A stretch of DNA of 29,035 nt, taken from positions 1 through 29,035 of the forward strand of contig JAUCBJ010003305.1 in assembly GCA_032718475.1 (NCBI GenBank). The letters are read 5' to 3'. Source of the stretch: Nemertoderma westbladi. Lineage: Eukaryota; Xenacoelomorpha; Nemertodermatida; Nemertodermatidae. A program made the translations under genes and the position numbers. Below are positions 8,520-17,560 of the stretch, piece by piece (within the stretch, counting starts at the first letter, position 1; each line of letters begins with the position of its first letter). The notes below the pieces were generated by a model. It saw only the letters and a list, made by a program, of their open reading frames with translations. It had not been told where the DNA came from and made no database searches.

Positions 8520-11080
8520 CTATTCCGCTCCTCCCGTCTTTGGGAACCATCTCAGTTCCTTTCCTCTGTTGTCCTCCTGTCTCGGTGGCTTCCTGGTTGT
8601 TGTCGCCGCTCCCTTGCTCTTTTCCTCCTTAAGGTTCCTCATCCTTGCCGTTACTTCCCTACTGATTCCTGTGGTCGATTCCTTGGGTGCTGGTGTTATT
8701 AGCTCCCGGTATCGCTTCGCAGGTGGCCCTTCCGAATGCTCCTGTTGCTTTCCCATAGTAGCGTCCCATGGGATCACCTTCATGGCCTGCGGCACATGCT
8801 CCGCCATGAAAACTCTGAACTCTCCCCGGTTCTCTGGCGCCCATCTATCTAAATACCTCTGTGTATTCATCACTCCAGCGTACGATGCCGCTGTTGATAC
8901 TTCTTGATAAGTAAACGGAAGCCTCCATTTGATGATTTCCAGGTGGGCCTCCTTATTAATATTAAAGAAACCCCACCAGAACTCCTGGGCCTTCATTCGC
9001 TGCCGCGTCATAACACCGACACCGGCCCACTCCTCGAAGATCTTAAACTTCTCCTCGTCGTCTATCCAGTCGCACTGGCGTCCGTAGTGCCCCCGAAAGT
9101 TGCACTTGGAACATCGGTTGTGCAACCGTGGACACACCCTCATCCTGTGACTCGACTTGCGGCAGTAGAGCCAGCTCGTCCTCTTCTGGAATCGATACAA
9201 ACAGCTCCTTTCCTGGTGAGTAAGCCTCCCGCAGCAGTAATCGCAGCCGAGTACCAACGCGTCCCGCCCCAAGTCGTCCTTCGCCCCAAGCGATCTCCTC
9301 GGTCTATGGAGCCGCTGGTATGCAAACTTCTGGACATTAACCTCTCTGTCCATATCTATGTCCTCGTCTCGTCTCGGCATCGTCTCTCCGAATACTACCC
9401 GTGGTGCCGTTCCCGGTTGCTCGCCCAGAGTGATGGTGCTCCCCGCGAAATCCATTGCCGGCGCATCATGCACCCAGGCCCGCTTCCCGGGTTTATCCCA
9501 GAAGGCCCTCGCGCCGCTGGCCGTCACCACTCTCCCGCCAACCCAGTCCATGTCTGAGTGGCCGATTCTCCCGATGGGCGGCATCTCCCCACAATCGTCA
9601 TCCTCATCGTCCGCTGGGAGTGGTTCCAAACCCGGTATCCCGGTAGACCCACTATGTCCCTTCCCACCTTGGCTCTCGCCAGTGACTTTCCATCCTTCCA
9701 GTTCCCCTGGTCTTTTCTTCGCGAAATAGCCCTCGGCGCCCGCTGGCATGGGCGTCGCCTGCAAACCCGATGTCGACTGTTTCGGCAATCCTTCCGCCCA
9801 CCCCAACTCTCGCCCCAGAGACTCGCCCGAGCTCCCTGTTGCCCACTGCAAATCGTCCAAGGCCTGGGCATCAAACCCGTAGCCCTCTCCTCTAGCTTCC
9901 GCCTCTCTTTCGTCTGCCTCCCTCCTTTCTTACCTAGCGATTTCTTCCAATCGCTTGTCCTCTTGTCTATCCGCCTCCAGCTTCTCCCACCTCTGATATA
10001 GTGTGTCCACCTCCCTGTCTACTAGATATTGGCAGTTGTAGTATACCGACTTGCCTTTCAGCCCCGGGTGGTCTGCCAGACCCTCGAAGGCCACTTTGAA
10101 GGCTCTTCTGTAGTTCAGGGGTGATCCCGACAGCAGAAACGCCGTTGGCTCTTTTCCGATAACCACGGCCATGAATAGATTTAGTAAACCCATCATTATC
10201 CAATCCTCCTGCAGGATATATCGCTACTGATATATCTTTATCGCTCCTCTCCGGAATTGATACACCTCCTGTTTCCCTGGTCTCGCTCCCCACTTCAGCA
10301 AGTTTGCCAACTCCGCTCTGTACTCCTCCCTGAATTTACCCCAGTCCATCGGTTTGTGGCAGACGAGCCCCATTAACTGGCCCATCGCCACCGCTCCGCA
10401 ATGTCCTGTGTTCTCTACTAGTCCCAACCCGGCTGGCCCTGTCATAGCCATGTAGACCGTTTGCATATCCAGGAGGTTGGGGGTCTCCGGACCGATGATC
10501 CTCTCCGCATCGTCGCGGATAGCCGATCCCACCTTCGTCGTCGACTTCTCCCTTACCACGTTCTGCACTGCCCTTGGCAACCGGTTCAACTTCGGCCCGC
10601 TCTTCTTCCCATACGTTCCCAGATCGAACAGGAATATGTCCCCATTTGGCGCAGCCAAATGCAGAAGTATGGTTCTGGGGAACCCCGCCAACCCTCTCCT
10701 TGAACCCTCGTCGTCTTCGTCCCTTCGTCGTCCAGGACCATGTATCCCCCCCTGCTGACGGACTCTACGAACCTCTTCCAGTCCTTTCTCGGTGGTTCCC
10801 TCGGATACTTTGGTATCCTGAACTTCGCCTCGTCTCCCTTTACCACGTAGTGGAAATGCTCGAGGATTGCGTTGTCTAGTGACGGCGTCCCGTAGGTCCC
10901 GACCAGCCGCCTCTCGTGCACCTCCCTGAAATGGTCCTGCAGTGCTCGAGCCTTGTGACCCCTCTCCAACCGCTCATAGTATCCCTTCGTCTTCTCCTCC
11001 GAATGCCTCTCGGTGAAATCTACTAGTTTCTGCTTTCCACCCATTTCCGCCTTTCTCTTTCTGACAAGTCTCTCCACCAT
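8520..11080 (-). pseudogene. DEDD 3'-5' exonuclease-CCHC zinc-knuckle protein (broken)
   Basis: The start ATG at 11078-11080 has a good context (G at -3, G at +4). The first ~115 residues are basic and unassigned. Exo I-like VLDDEG (D-x-E) lies near 10718-10735. After a frameshift between about 10690 and 10735, the next frame carries ILLHLAAPNGDIFLFDL and an Exo II-like KVGSAIRDDAERI near 10500-10535, then LLDMQ. A possible Exo III segment (YLVDREVDTLYQRW) follows near 10000-10045. This order matches the WRN/RNase D-like exonuclease fold. Downstream come a low-complexity acidic linker, then three CCHC-like knuckles at about 9072-9245; the third is a perfect CX2CX4HX4C, the second lacks its first Cys (Trp instead). 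The C-terminal ~180 residues are unassigned. In-frame stops are TAG at 10224-10226 and TAA at 9930-9932; the latter, in AGGTAAGA, also resembles a splice donor. Function is inferred from motifs only. Confidence 0.65.
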
Positions 11081-11569
11081 TTCGAACGCTCTCTACCGCT
11101 CACCTATAAGGTGGTGCCTTACCAAGGCTCAATATAGGTAAGTGATGTAGTTAGCATGGTCCGATAATGGCCTATCTCTCTCAGAACGCTACGTTTTATT
11201 GCTATATTTGCCTATTTACCCCCCAAAGTGCTAAATTTTCCTAAATTCCCTAAATCTGGCAGTTACTTTTATTATGTTCTAGAATTTTCTGGCTACTGTT
11301 GCTATAATTTGTCGAATTTGATTTTTTAATGTCGATTTTAATTCTATAACTGTGCTATCAATACTTATAATGGATTATTTGTCCAAATAATCCCCACGGT
11401 TCGTATACAGGATAGACTAGCTATTCCTTACTGTGCTAGTCTGCACCAGGTAACCTCCTGGCACTGTATCAAACATTCTGACCCACTCTACAGGCTGTGC
11501 AGTACAGTAGTATGTCCCGTGCGGCCTATACGGTCTGTTCTGCTGTACCCACGTGCCCCCCTCTCACTT
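11081..11569. other. Spacer upstream of the exonuclease gene
   Basis: Non-coding, AT-rich in its middle. As the region 5' of the exonuclease start it is the natural place for a promoter, but no clear TATA or initiator can be chosen. TTATTTGTCCAAATAA near 11376 is a short palindrome. Confidence 0.4.
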
Positions 11570-12180
11570 CTTACTACTAACCCTACTAACTCTCTAACTT
11601 TACTAATTCCCTAACTCTTACTAACTCTTACTAACACTCTAACTAACTCCTACTAACTCTTACTAACTCTTGCTAACACTCTAACTCTTACTAAATAACG
11701 GTACTACATACCCTCTTGCAACTCTACTAACTCCACTAACGGTACTACGTACCCTCTTGCTCTCTAACTAACTAACTCCACTAGCGGTACTACGTACCCT
11801 CTTACTCTCTAACTAACGGTACTATATACCCTCTTACTACTAACTCTTACTAACTCTTGCTAACACTCTAACTCTTACTAACTAACGGTACTACGTACCC
11901 TCGTGCAACTCTACTAACTCCATTAACGGTACTACGTACCCTCTTGCTCTCTAACTAACTAACTCCACTAGCGGTGCTACATACCCTCTTACTCTCTAAC
12001 TAACGGTACTATGTACCCTCTTACTACTAACTCTAACTAACCCCACTAACAGTACTACATACCCTCTTACTACTAACTCTTACTAACTCCACTAACGGTA
12101 CTACGTACCCTCTTACTACTAACTCTTACTAACTCCACTAACAGTACTACATACCCTCTTACTACTAAATCTTACTAACT
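11570..12180. repeat. Imperfect tandem repeat array with GGTACTACGTACC palindrome
   Basis: The array is built from TACTAACTC/TTACTAACTC units and about 11 copies of CGGTACTACGTACCCTCTTAC-like sequence (about 11698 to 12160) spaced 33-70 bp apart. The core GGTAC-TAC-GTACC is an inverted repeat. A longer block (about 11695-11845) is repeated once more at about 11880-12030, so the array grew partly by segmental duplication. It lies between the polyprotein 3' end and the exonuclease gene. Confidence 0.85.
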
Positions 12181-12381
12181 TCTATCTGCTTACTTACTTA
12201 CTGCTACGTACTATGTACTATTACTTTCCTATCTCTTACTTTCTTTCTATTATTTCATTATTATTATTTTTTTTTTATAATTTCTTTGTGGGAAGGGTGT
12301 CTCGCCCTCAATCCCAACCCCCTCAGTCCAACACTTGGACGACTAAACTCTATGGTGCCCCTTCTAGCAGGCAACACTTCC
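12181..12381. other. 3' flank of the polyprotein gene
   Basis: T-rich on the plus strand (A-rich downstream of the minus-strand stop), no coding features. I compared it with the 19931-20520 flank and saw no LTR-like repeat. Confidence 0.4.
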
Positions 12382-14985
12382 CTACAGCCCTCCTGTAGGT
12401 CTTCTGTCTTTCGCTCCTATCTTACCCCCTATCCGCACTTCCACTGATCGGAATCTTCCGTCCTCGTCGGAGTAAGTGTCTACTACTCTTGCTAGTCTCC
12501 ATTGATTGTTGATGATTGTGTCGTCCGTGACGATCACCAAATCACCTTTCTTTAACTCTCTAGTGGTGTTTCTCCACTTGCTCCTCCTATGTAATGTAGG
12601 TAGGTATTCCTCGACCCACCTCCTCCAGTATTCTGCGCTTATCGCCTTGGCGACTTTCCAACTCTGTCGGGAATGTATGTCGTCTGGGTCTACACCCCGC
12701 ATGTCGATGGTCGCCGGCCTTTCCATCAGAAAATGGCTGAGTGTTAGCTCATCTAGTGACTCTGGGTCGTCATTTTCTGGATATAGCGGTCTGCTATTGA
12801 TGATACCCTCGCACTTAGCTAGCACCGTCCTTTGTATATGCTCTGTCACCATGTGGGTGTTCATCAACTTTGTCATCAGACGCTTGGAACTACCCATGAG
12901 TCTCTCGACGCATCCTAAAGTATGTGGAGCATACTGCGTCCTCCTTTCCCACTTCACCTGTCGTCTCCTCATGGCTGCCCTGACTTCCTCTCCTTCCTGG
13001 ATGTCCAAGGCCTCCGCCAGCTCGTTCTCCGCTCCCACAAAGTTGCTTCCATTGTCGGAATAGATCACTGCGACCATCCTACCTATGCGGTCTCTGAATA
13101 TCTCTAGGGCATTGATGAATACCGATACGGTAGTGTCTTGGGCGAGTTCTATTCCTACCGCCCCTGTGTTGTTAGATACGAAGATGATGCCGTAGCATTT
13201 CTCCGTGTGTCGTATCACCTTGATCTTTATCGGCCCAAACATATCTATGCCGCAGTGCGTGAATGGCGGGTCATGCTGTCTCACCCTACAGGCCGGTAAT
13301 GGCGCCATCTCCTGTACGGCCCACTCCTTTCTCGGCCGTCGGCAGGTCTGGCACTGCCCCACTACCACCTTCACCTTCTTTCTTAGTTGCGCGATCCAGA
13401 AGGTCCTCCATATCTCTGTGAGGGTCTGATTGGTGCCTCCATGCAATATCGACTTGTGGGAGTCCCAAATTATCTGGTGGGCTATTGGCGACCTGTTTGG
13501 GATGATAATAGGTTTTGGTGGGATGATGAGGCTGTTGTTGTTCAGCACTCTGGAATTCATCACCAGAATCCCGTCGTCATTGAATTGTGGTGACAGCGTG
13601 ATGAGCTCGCTGTCCCGACGAAGATGTTGTTGTTTGCTGACGCATTCCACTTCGTCGCCGTAGTTCTTTCTCTGTTCGTACTGTATCACAGCCTTAGCCG
13701 CTCCCTCCAGATTGATGTTTGGTTTCCTCTTGGTGTCCTTGCCAACTCCCTTGAGGAAATCCCCATAGGCCCTCCAGTACGCCACCAACTTCTTGGTCTT
13801 GTACCAGCTGGAGCTGTAGCTGAGTAGCCTATCCGTCGGGTTGTCGCATGGTTCTTCTAATTTCGGTTGCACCCCCCTGATCTCCCTCGCCATCTGACTG
13901 TATATCTCTTCACCTTCTGAGTCTTCTTCCTCTTCCCCTGATGCTACTTCCTCTGAGCCCGGGTCCACCTTCTTCATCGGTAGCCAGGCCGACCTATCGT
14001 TCAGGAAGTGCGGCCTGTGCTGCCACAACACTTCCTTCTTTAAGAAAGTGTGGCATGCCACGCCCCTCGATAACAAGTCTGCTGGATTCTCGTCCGTTCG
14101 GCAGTAGTGCCACCTTTCCAAGTCTGTCATCACCCTTATTTCTTCCACCCTATTTGCGACGAATATAGGGTATCTCATCTTCTCATTGTGCAGCCATCCT
14201 AGCACTACCATGGAGTCCGTCCAGTAGTGTGTTTCCACTATGTTGGGAATAGTGTCCATCAAGTAGGCTGTGGCCCTTGCTCCTAATCTTGCAGCTGTCA
14301 ACTCGAGTTTCGGGACTGATGCTGAATCTGGCGGCGTCGACTTTGCTTTGCTGAATGCAAGTCTGGGCTTCTGAGCCCCCTTTCTTTGTACTAGGTAGAG
14401 TGCTGCTCCGTATGCTTCCAATGATGCATTGGAGAACATGTGAAGGTCCAGATCCATCATGTCCCCATCCGGGAAATACACGGACACGCGTGGCATGCTG
14501 TACGTCCCCATCTGTTCTAAACTCCCTGTCCACTTACTCCACTGCTTGCTGATTTCTTCCGTGACCTCTGTGTCCCTCTCGTCCTTTAACTTATATACTT
14601 TCTTAAGTATCTGTTTCCCTGTGACTAACAGTGGGGATGCTAGGCCTAAGGGATCATATATCCTTGCTATGTACGATACATAGCCCCTCTTTGTGTGGAT
14701 GTCCGCACCCTCCTGGCTCAGTTGGTAGTTGAACTCGTCTGTCTCCCGGTTCCACATGATCCCCAGTGCCTTCTGCTGAGACTCCACTCTCTTGCTCGCC
14801 ATGTCCTGTCCCTTGGCTGTTGTGGGGTTATCCATGGTTGACTCTGGTCGTCTGTCCTCTATGGCTTTCATAAACTCCTCTGAGCTGGATTGGAACTTGG
14901 TCAGGTTAAACCCGAATCCCTTCAGGATGTTGCGAACCTCGTGGCCTGTATCCAGTAGTTCTTTAACCATGTATCCAGACTCCAT
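12382..14985 (-). CDS. pol: BEL/Pao pol: end of RT, RNase H, integrase, DUF5641 domain
   Basis: An open frame of 867 codons, the C-terminal part of a longer polyprotein whose frame extends upstream past the YVDD motif at 14989-15000. Residues ~1-150 are the RT thumb/connection. RNase H spans ~180-310, with FSNAS, LELTAA, WTDS and NPADLLSRG. The first acidic residue, normally Asp in F-D-A-S, is Asn here. The integrase zinc-binding module has H510, H515, C545 and C548. The DDE core has D581 (GIDMFGP), D644 (YSDNGSNF) and E694 (GCVERL). The last ~100 residues (WRRWVEEYLPTL to the end) match the DUF5641 domain that closes BEL/Pao integrases. In retroelements these copy RNA into DNA and insert it. 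The lost RNase H Asp and the breaks upstream imply this copy is defective. Confidence 0.93.
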   Translation of the reverse strand: MESGYMVKELLDTGHEVRNILKGFGFNLTKFQSSSEEFMKAIEDRRPESTMDNPTTAKGQDMASKRVESQQKALGIMWNRETDEFNYQLSQEGADIHTKRGYVSYIARIYDPLGLASPLLVTGKQILKKVYKLKDERDTEVTEEISKQWSKWTGSLEQMGTYSMPRVSVYFPDGDMMDLDLHMFSNASLEAYGAALYLVQRKGAQKPRLAFSKAKSTPPDSASVPKLELTAARLGARATAYLMDTIPNIVETHYWTDSMVVLGWLHNEKMRYPIFVANRVEEIRVMTDLERWHYCRTDENPADLLSRGVACHTFLKKEVLWQHRPHFLNDRSAWLPMKKVDPGSEEVASGEEEEDSEGEEIYSQMAREIRGVQPKLEEPCDNPTDRLLSYSSSWYKTKKLVAYWRAYGDFLKGVGKDTKRKPNINLEGAAKAVIQYEQRKNYGDEVECVSKQQHLRRDSELITLSPQFNDDGILVMNSRVLNNNSLIIPPKPIIIPNRSPIAHQIIWDSHKSILHGGTNQTLTEIWRTFWIAQLRKKVKVVVGQCQTCRRPRKEWAVQEMAPLPACRVRQHDPPFTHCGIDMFGPIKIKVIRHTEKCYGIIFVSNNTGAVGIELAQDTTVSVFINALEIFRDRIGRMVAVIYSDNGSNFVGAENELAEALDIQEGEEVRAAMRRRQVKWERRTQYAPHTLGCVERLMGSSKRLMTKLMNTHMVTEHIQRTVLAKCEGIINSRPLYPENDDPESLDELTLSHFLMERPATIDMRGVDPDDIHSRQSWKVAKAISAEYWRRWVEEYLPTLHRRSKWRNTTRELKKGDLVIVTDDTIINNQWRLARVVDTYSDEDGRFRSVEVRIGGKIGAKDRRPTGGL

Positions 14986-15657
14986 TCCGTCATCTACATA
15001 GAAGCCGTGTCAAATCATATCGACCGCTTTGGCGCTATACTTCCCTTCTTCCCCTCTACTGTATCTCTTACAGCCACAGTCGTCGTAAATGAGGACGACT
15101 TGGCCCCCATGTTCTGCACCACCATCTTGTACATCGGTATTATCGATGGTTCCTCGTCGCCGTTGTACCATAGGAAGCGCTGGCTGTCGCTATCCTCCTC
15201 CGTCACACGGACTTGGTTGAACATGCCTTCAATGTCGCAGGTGAAGGCGTGTCTCCCGTTTCTAAATCCCAGTAGGACCTCAATTCCCGAGTTATAGATA
15301 TTGGGGCCCTCCAGCAGATAGTCGTTTAGGCACTTGCCATCGGTTTTAGCCGATGCGTCGACTACCATCCACAATTTGCCTTTCTTTGGATCTAGAGCCA
15401 CATGAAGTGGCAGGTAGTAGGTCCTGTCCGTGTTTGGTCCATAGACCGGCAACTCCTACGGCCCATCCTTTCTCCACATACTTCCTTATCGTCTTATGGA
15501 TATACTCATCCTTTTCGGGGCTCCGTTTCAGCGTTTGCTTCAGTTTGCGAAGCCTCGTGAGTACCATCCTCTTGTTGTCAGGCAACGGTAGCTTCGGCTG
15601 TTTCCACACCATGCCTATGCTGTACCGTCCCTCCTCGCATCTCATCGACTCCTTCAC
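14986..15657 (-). pseudogene. pol: BEL/Pao reverse transcriptase (fingers and palm, broken)
   Basis: This is the RT between the protease and the RNase H region. One frame (15657-15346) holds the N-terminal helices (DEYIHKTIRKYVEKGWA). A second (15452-15015) holds YYLPLHVALDPKKGKLWMVV, CLNDYLLEGPNIYNS, FTCDIEGMFNQV with the first catalytic Asp, and VQNMGAKSSSF. The catalytic YVDD is at 14989-15000 in the first frame again. Two compensating frameshifts (near 15450 and near 15030) and a TGA at 15010-15012 therefore interrupt this copy. The order and wording of the motifs are those of BEL/Pao rather than Gypsy or Copia. Confidence 0.88.
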
Positions 15658-16534
15658 GCTTCGTATCGCTTGTTTATCTTCTACCGAGGTTCCGACCCCA
15701 GTCTCCTTTAGTCACTCAAAGTCCTGTCTCAGCAGTCTCCTGAGCTGCTCCTCCGCTCCTTCACCTTCCATCTCCCTCATAGTTCCCGCGAACATGCACC
15801 CTGATGTCTCCGACATCCTAAACGGAATCTTGGTTTTAATTGGGCTGCTTAGCGTCCACCCGAATGGTGTTAGAATTGCCATCAGGTCACGCTGTCTGTC
15901 TTCGCCGAAGACCGTTTGCATCCTCTCCGCGGGAAATCAGGAAATCCATTCCCACTATGATGGATACCTTCCTGACGTCCACCTCCGGTATCGAGAAATC
16001 GATGTTGTCCAGGAATCTGTATTGTTCGACCTCGATGTTGGTTGGTCGCCTGGCGTTGATATTGATCGATTCTATTACCTGGATGGTGTTGATGGTCGCC
16101 CCATAATCGCATCCTGGTGCTATCGCTGCTATCTCGCACCATCCCATCCTCATCTCCAGGACCTCATCTTTGCTGGAGATGGTTGTTACCACCATCCTAC
16201 TTGGCCTTGTCTATAGTCCTATCTCTTCAGCCACCCAATTCTCCACCAATGTGAAGGCTGCTCCACTGTCGACCAGCATCAGCGTGGTTACTGATCAACC
16301 GCCTTCTCCGATCACCCTCACTGGTACTACCCCGAGTAGTACCGTTCCTCTTTTCTTCGCCCCTACAGTGCTTGTCGCCATTGTCTGCCCTTTGCCTTGA
16401 CCGAACTTAATTGGTGTTTCTTTCCATTGATCAGCTTTGTGCCCGCCCGCCACACATCGATGACAGATTCCACTCTTCCTCGCATATTCTACCTGATCTT
16501 GTTTGGGCAACGCTTGCCAATATCTGCAGTTCAT
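15658..16534 (-). pseudogene. pro: BEL/Pao zinc knuckle and aspartic protease (DUF1758-type, broken)
   Basis: Reading downward: a knuckle-like CHRCVAGGHKADQW near 16425-16470, in which the last Cys is replaced by Trp. Then comes the protease flap and active-site segment, with LVDSGAAFTLVENW near 16230-16280 carrying the catalytic D-S-G. The body of the protease follows (GCDYGATINTIQV, then VSIIVGMDFL), and after a frameshift near 15900 the FGWTLSSP segment that ends BEL proteases. Protease of this kind processes the gag-pol polyprotein. In-frame stops are TGA at 16295-16297, TAG at 16211-16213 and TGA at 15712-15714. Confidence 0.83.
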
Positions 16535-17560
16535 GGTCTGATGAAGTGCGTTCGAATGTAATTGGCATTCGTTGTTTGAATTATAGCCATCCCTGTACAG
16601 TGTGCTGCGTATCGCACTTACGTTCGTACCTAGTTCTCTACTGTTCTTATTGTTTGGGTTTGTCCTACTGGGCGTGTTGGGGTTATATTTGTTTGTGTTG
16701 TTATTTTGCCCCTGTCCACTTCATGGTGTGGCCCTACCCCCGGCTACATATGGACTAGCAGTCCCCTGCATCGCCGCATATGGCAGCGATTGCCTAAGCT
16801 TTGGCAATGCGTTTGCCGCGTTGTGTTCTGGTTTCAGCCTGTTATATTCAGTCTTTGGCCCCTTCCCCAGACTATCCTCGCTACAGACTGGGTCCGTGAT
16901 TAACTCAGCTTCATAGTTGAGGAAGTTCGACATTTCCTCTAGGCCCGGTTCCGCACCTTTCTTCTCCCGTGTGGAGAAGGCGATCTTTCTCCATTTATTG
17001 CGCAGCCAGATCGGTAGTGCCTGCGCTATCGTGGTGATATTATTTGTTGTGTTGAGTTCGTATGGCGCGTCTAGTGTCTTCAGCACGATTAATGCCTTCT
17101 CGACCTTGTTCGCAAACGTCTTTATGCTAACAGGGTTATCCTGTAGGCTACCCGATGTTATACCCCTCAGGCTTTGCCGGATGATCTTGGCCAGGTGTCT
17201 GTATTCCCTGTCTAGGGCCCGTCATGCAGTCGTGAAGCCACCCTCGATGCCCTGATACTGCCTCACGATGTCGTACGCTGGGCCTCCTGTATATACCTGT
17301 AGATATTTTAGGCACTCCGCCTGCGTCAGGTTCTTAGTTAATATCTCGTTACTGTACATGCGCCGAAATTGCAGGTATTCTTTCAGCCTACTTCCGTTGA
17401 ATTTAAATGGCTCTACGGGTGGTAGCTCGATTCTGGTCTTGAGCGCATTGATTAGTGTAGCCATTCCCATCGCCTGTGCTTCCAATGGGTTCGAAGGATG
17501 CTGTACAGATTCTCCCGTTGGGTGCGGTCCGCCCGTCCGGCCTGTTGTCTTCCTTTGCGT
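16535..17560 (-). pseudogene. gag: BEL/Pao gag capsid region (DUF1759-type, broken)
   Basis: The segment from about 17470 to 16720 begins with a helix, then ELPPVEPFKFNGSRLKEYLQF, followed by LTQAECLKYLQVYTGGPAYD, matching the gag (DUF1759) capsid-like domain found upstream of BEL/Pao protease. It continues in the same frame through helical sequence and an Asn-rich linker into the zinc knuckle. In-frame TGA codons at 17222-17224 and 16721-16723 interrupt it. It should form the particle shell in an active element. Confidence 0.8.

Noticed and set aside
8458-10001. Several plus-strand open frames of 120-217 codons opposite the exonuclease/zinc-knuckle gene
   Set aside because: Ser/Pro/Leu-rich antisense shadows of a GC-rich coding region. 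The minus strand has the recognisable motifs.
12506-16216. Plus-strand open frames up to 287 codons opposite pol
   Set aside because: Antisense shadows. All RT, RNase H and integrase motifs are on the minus strand.
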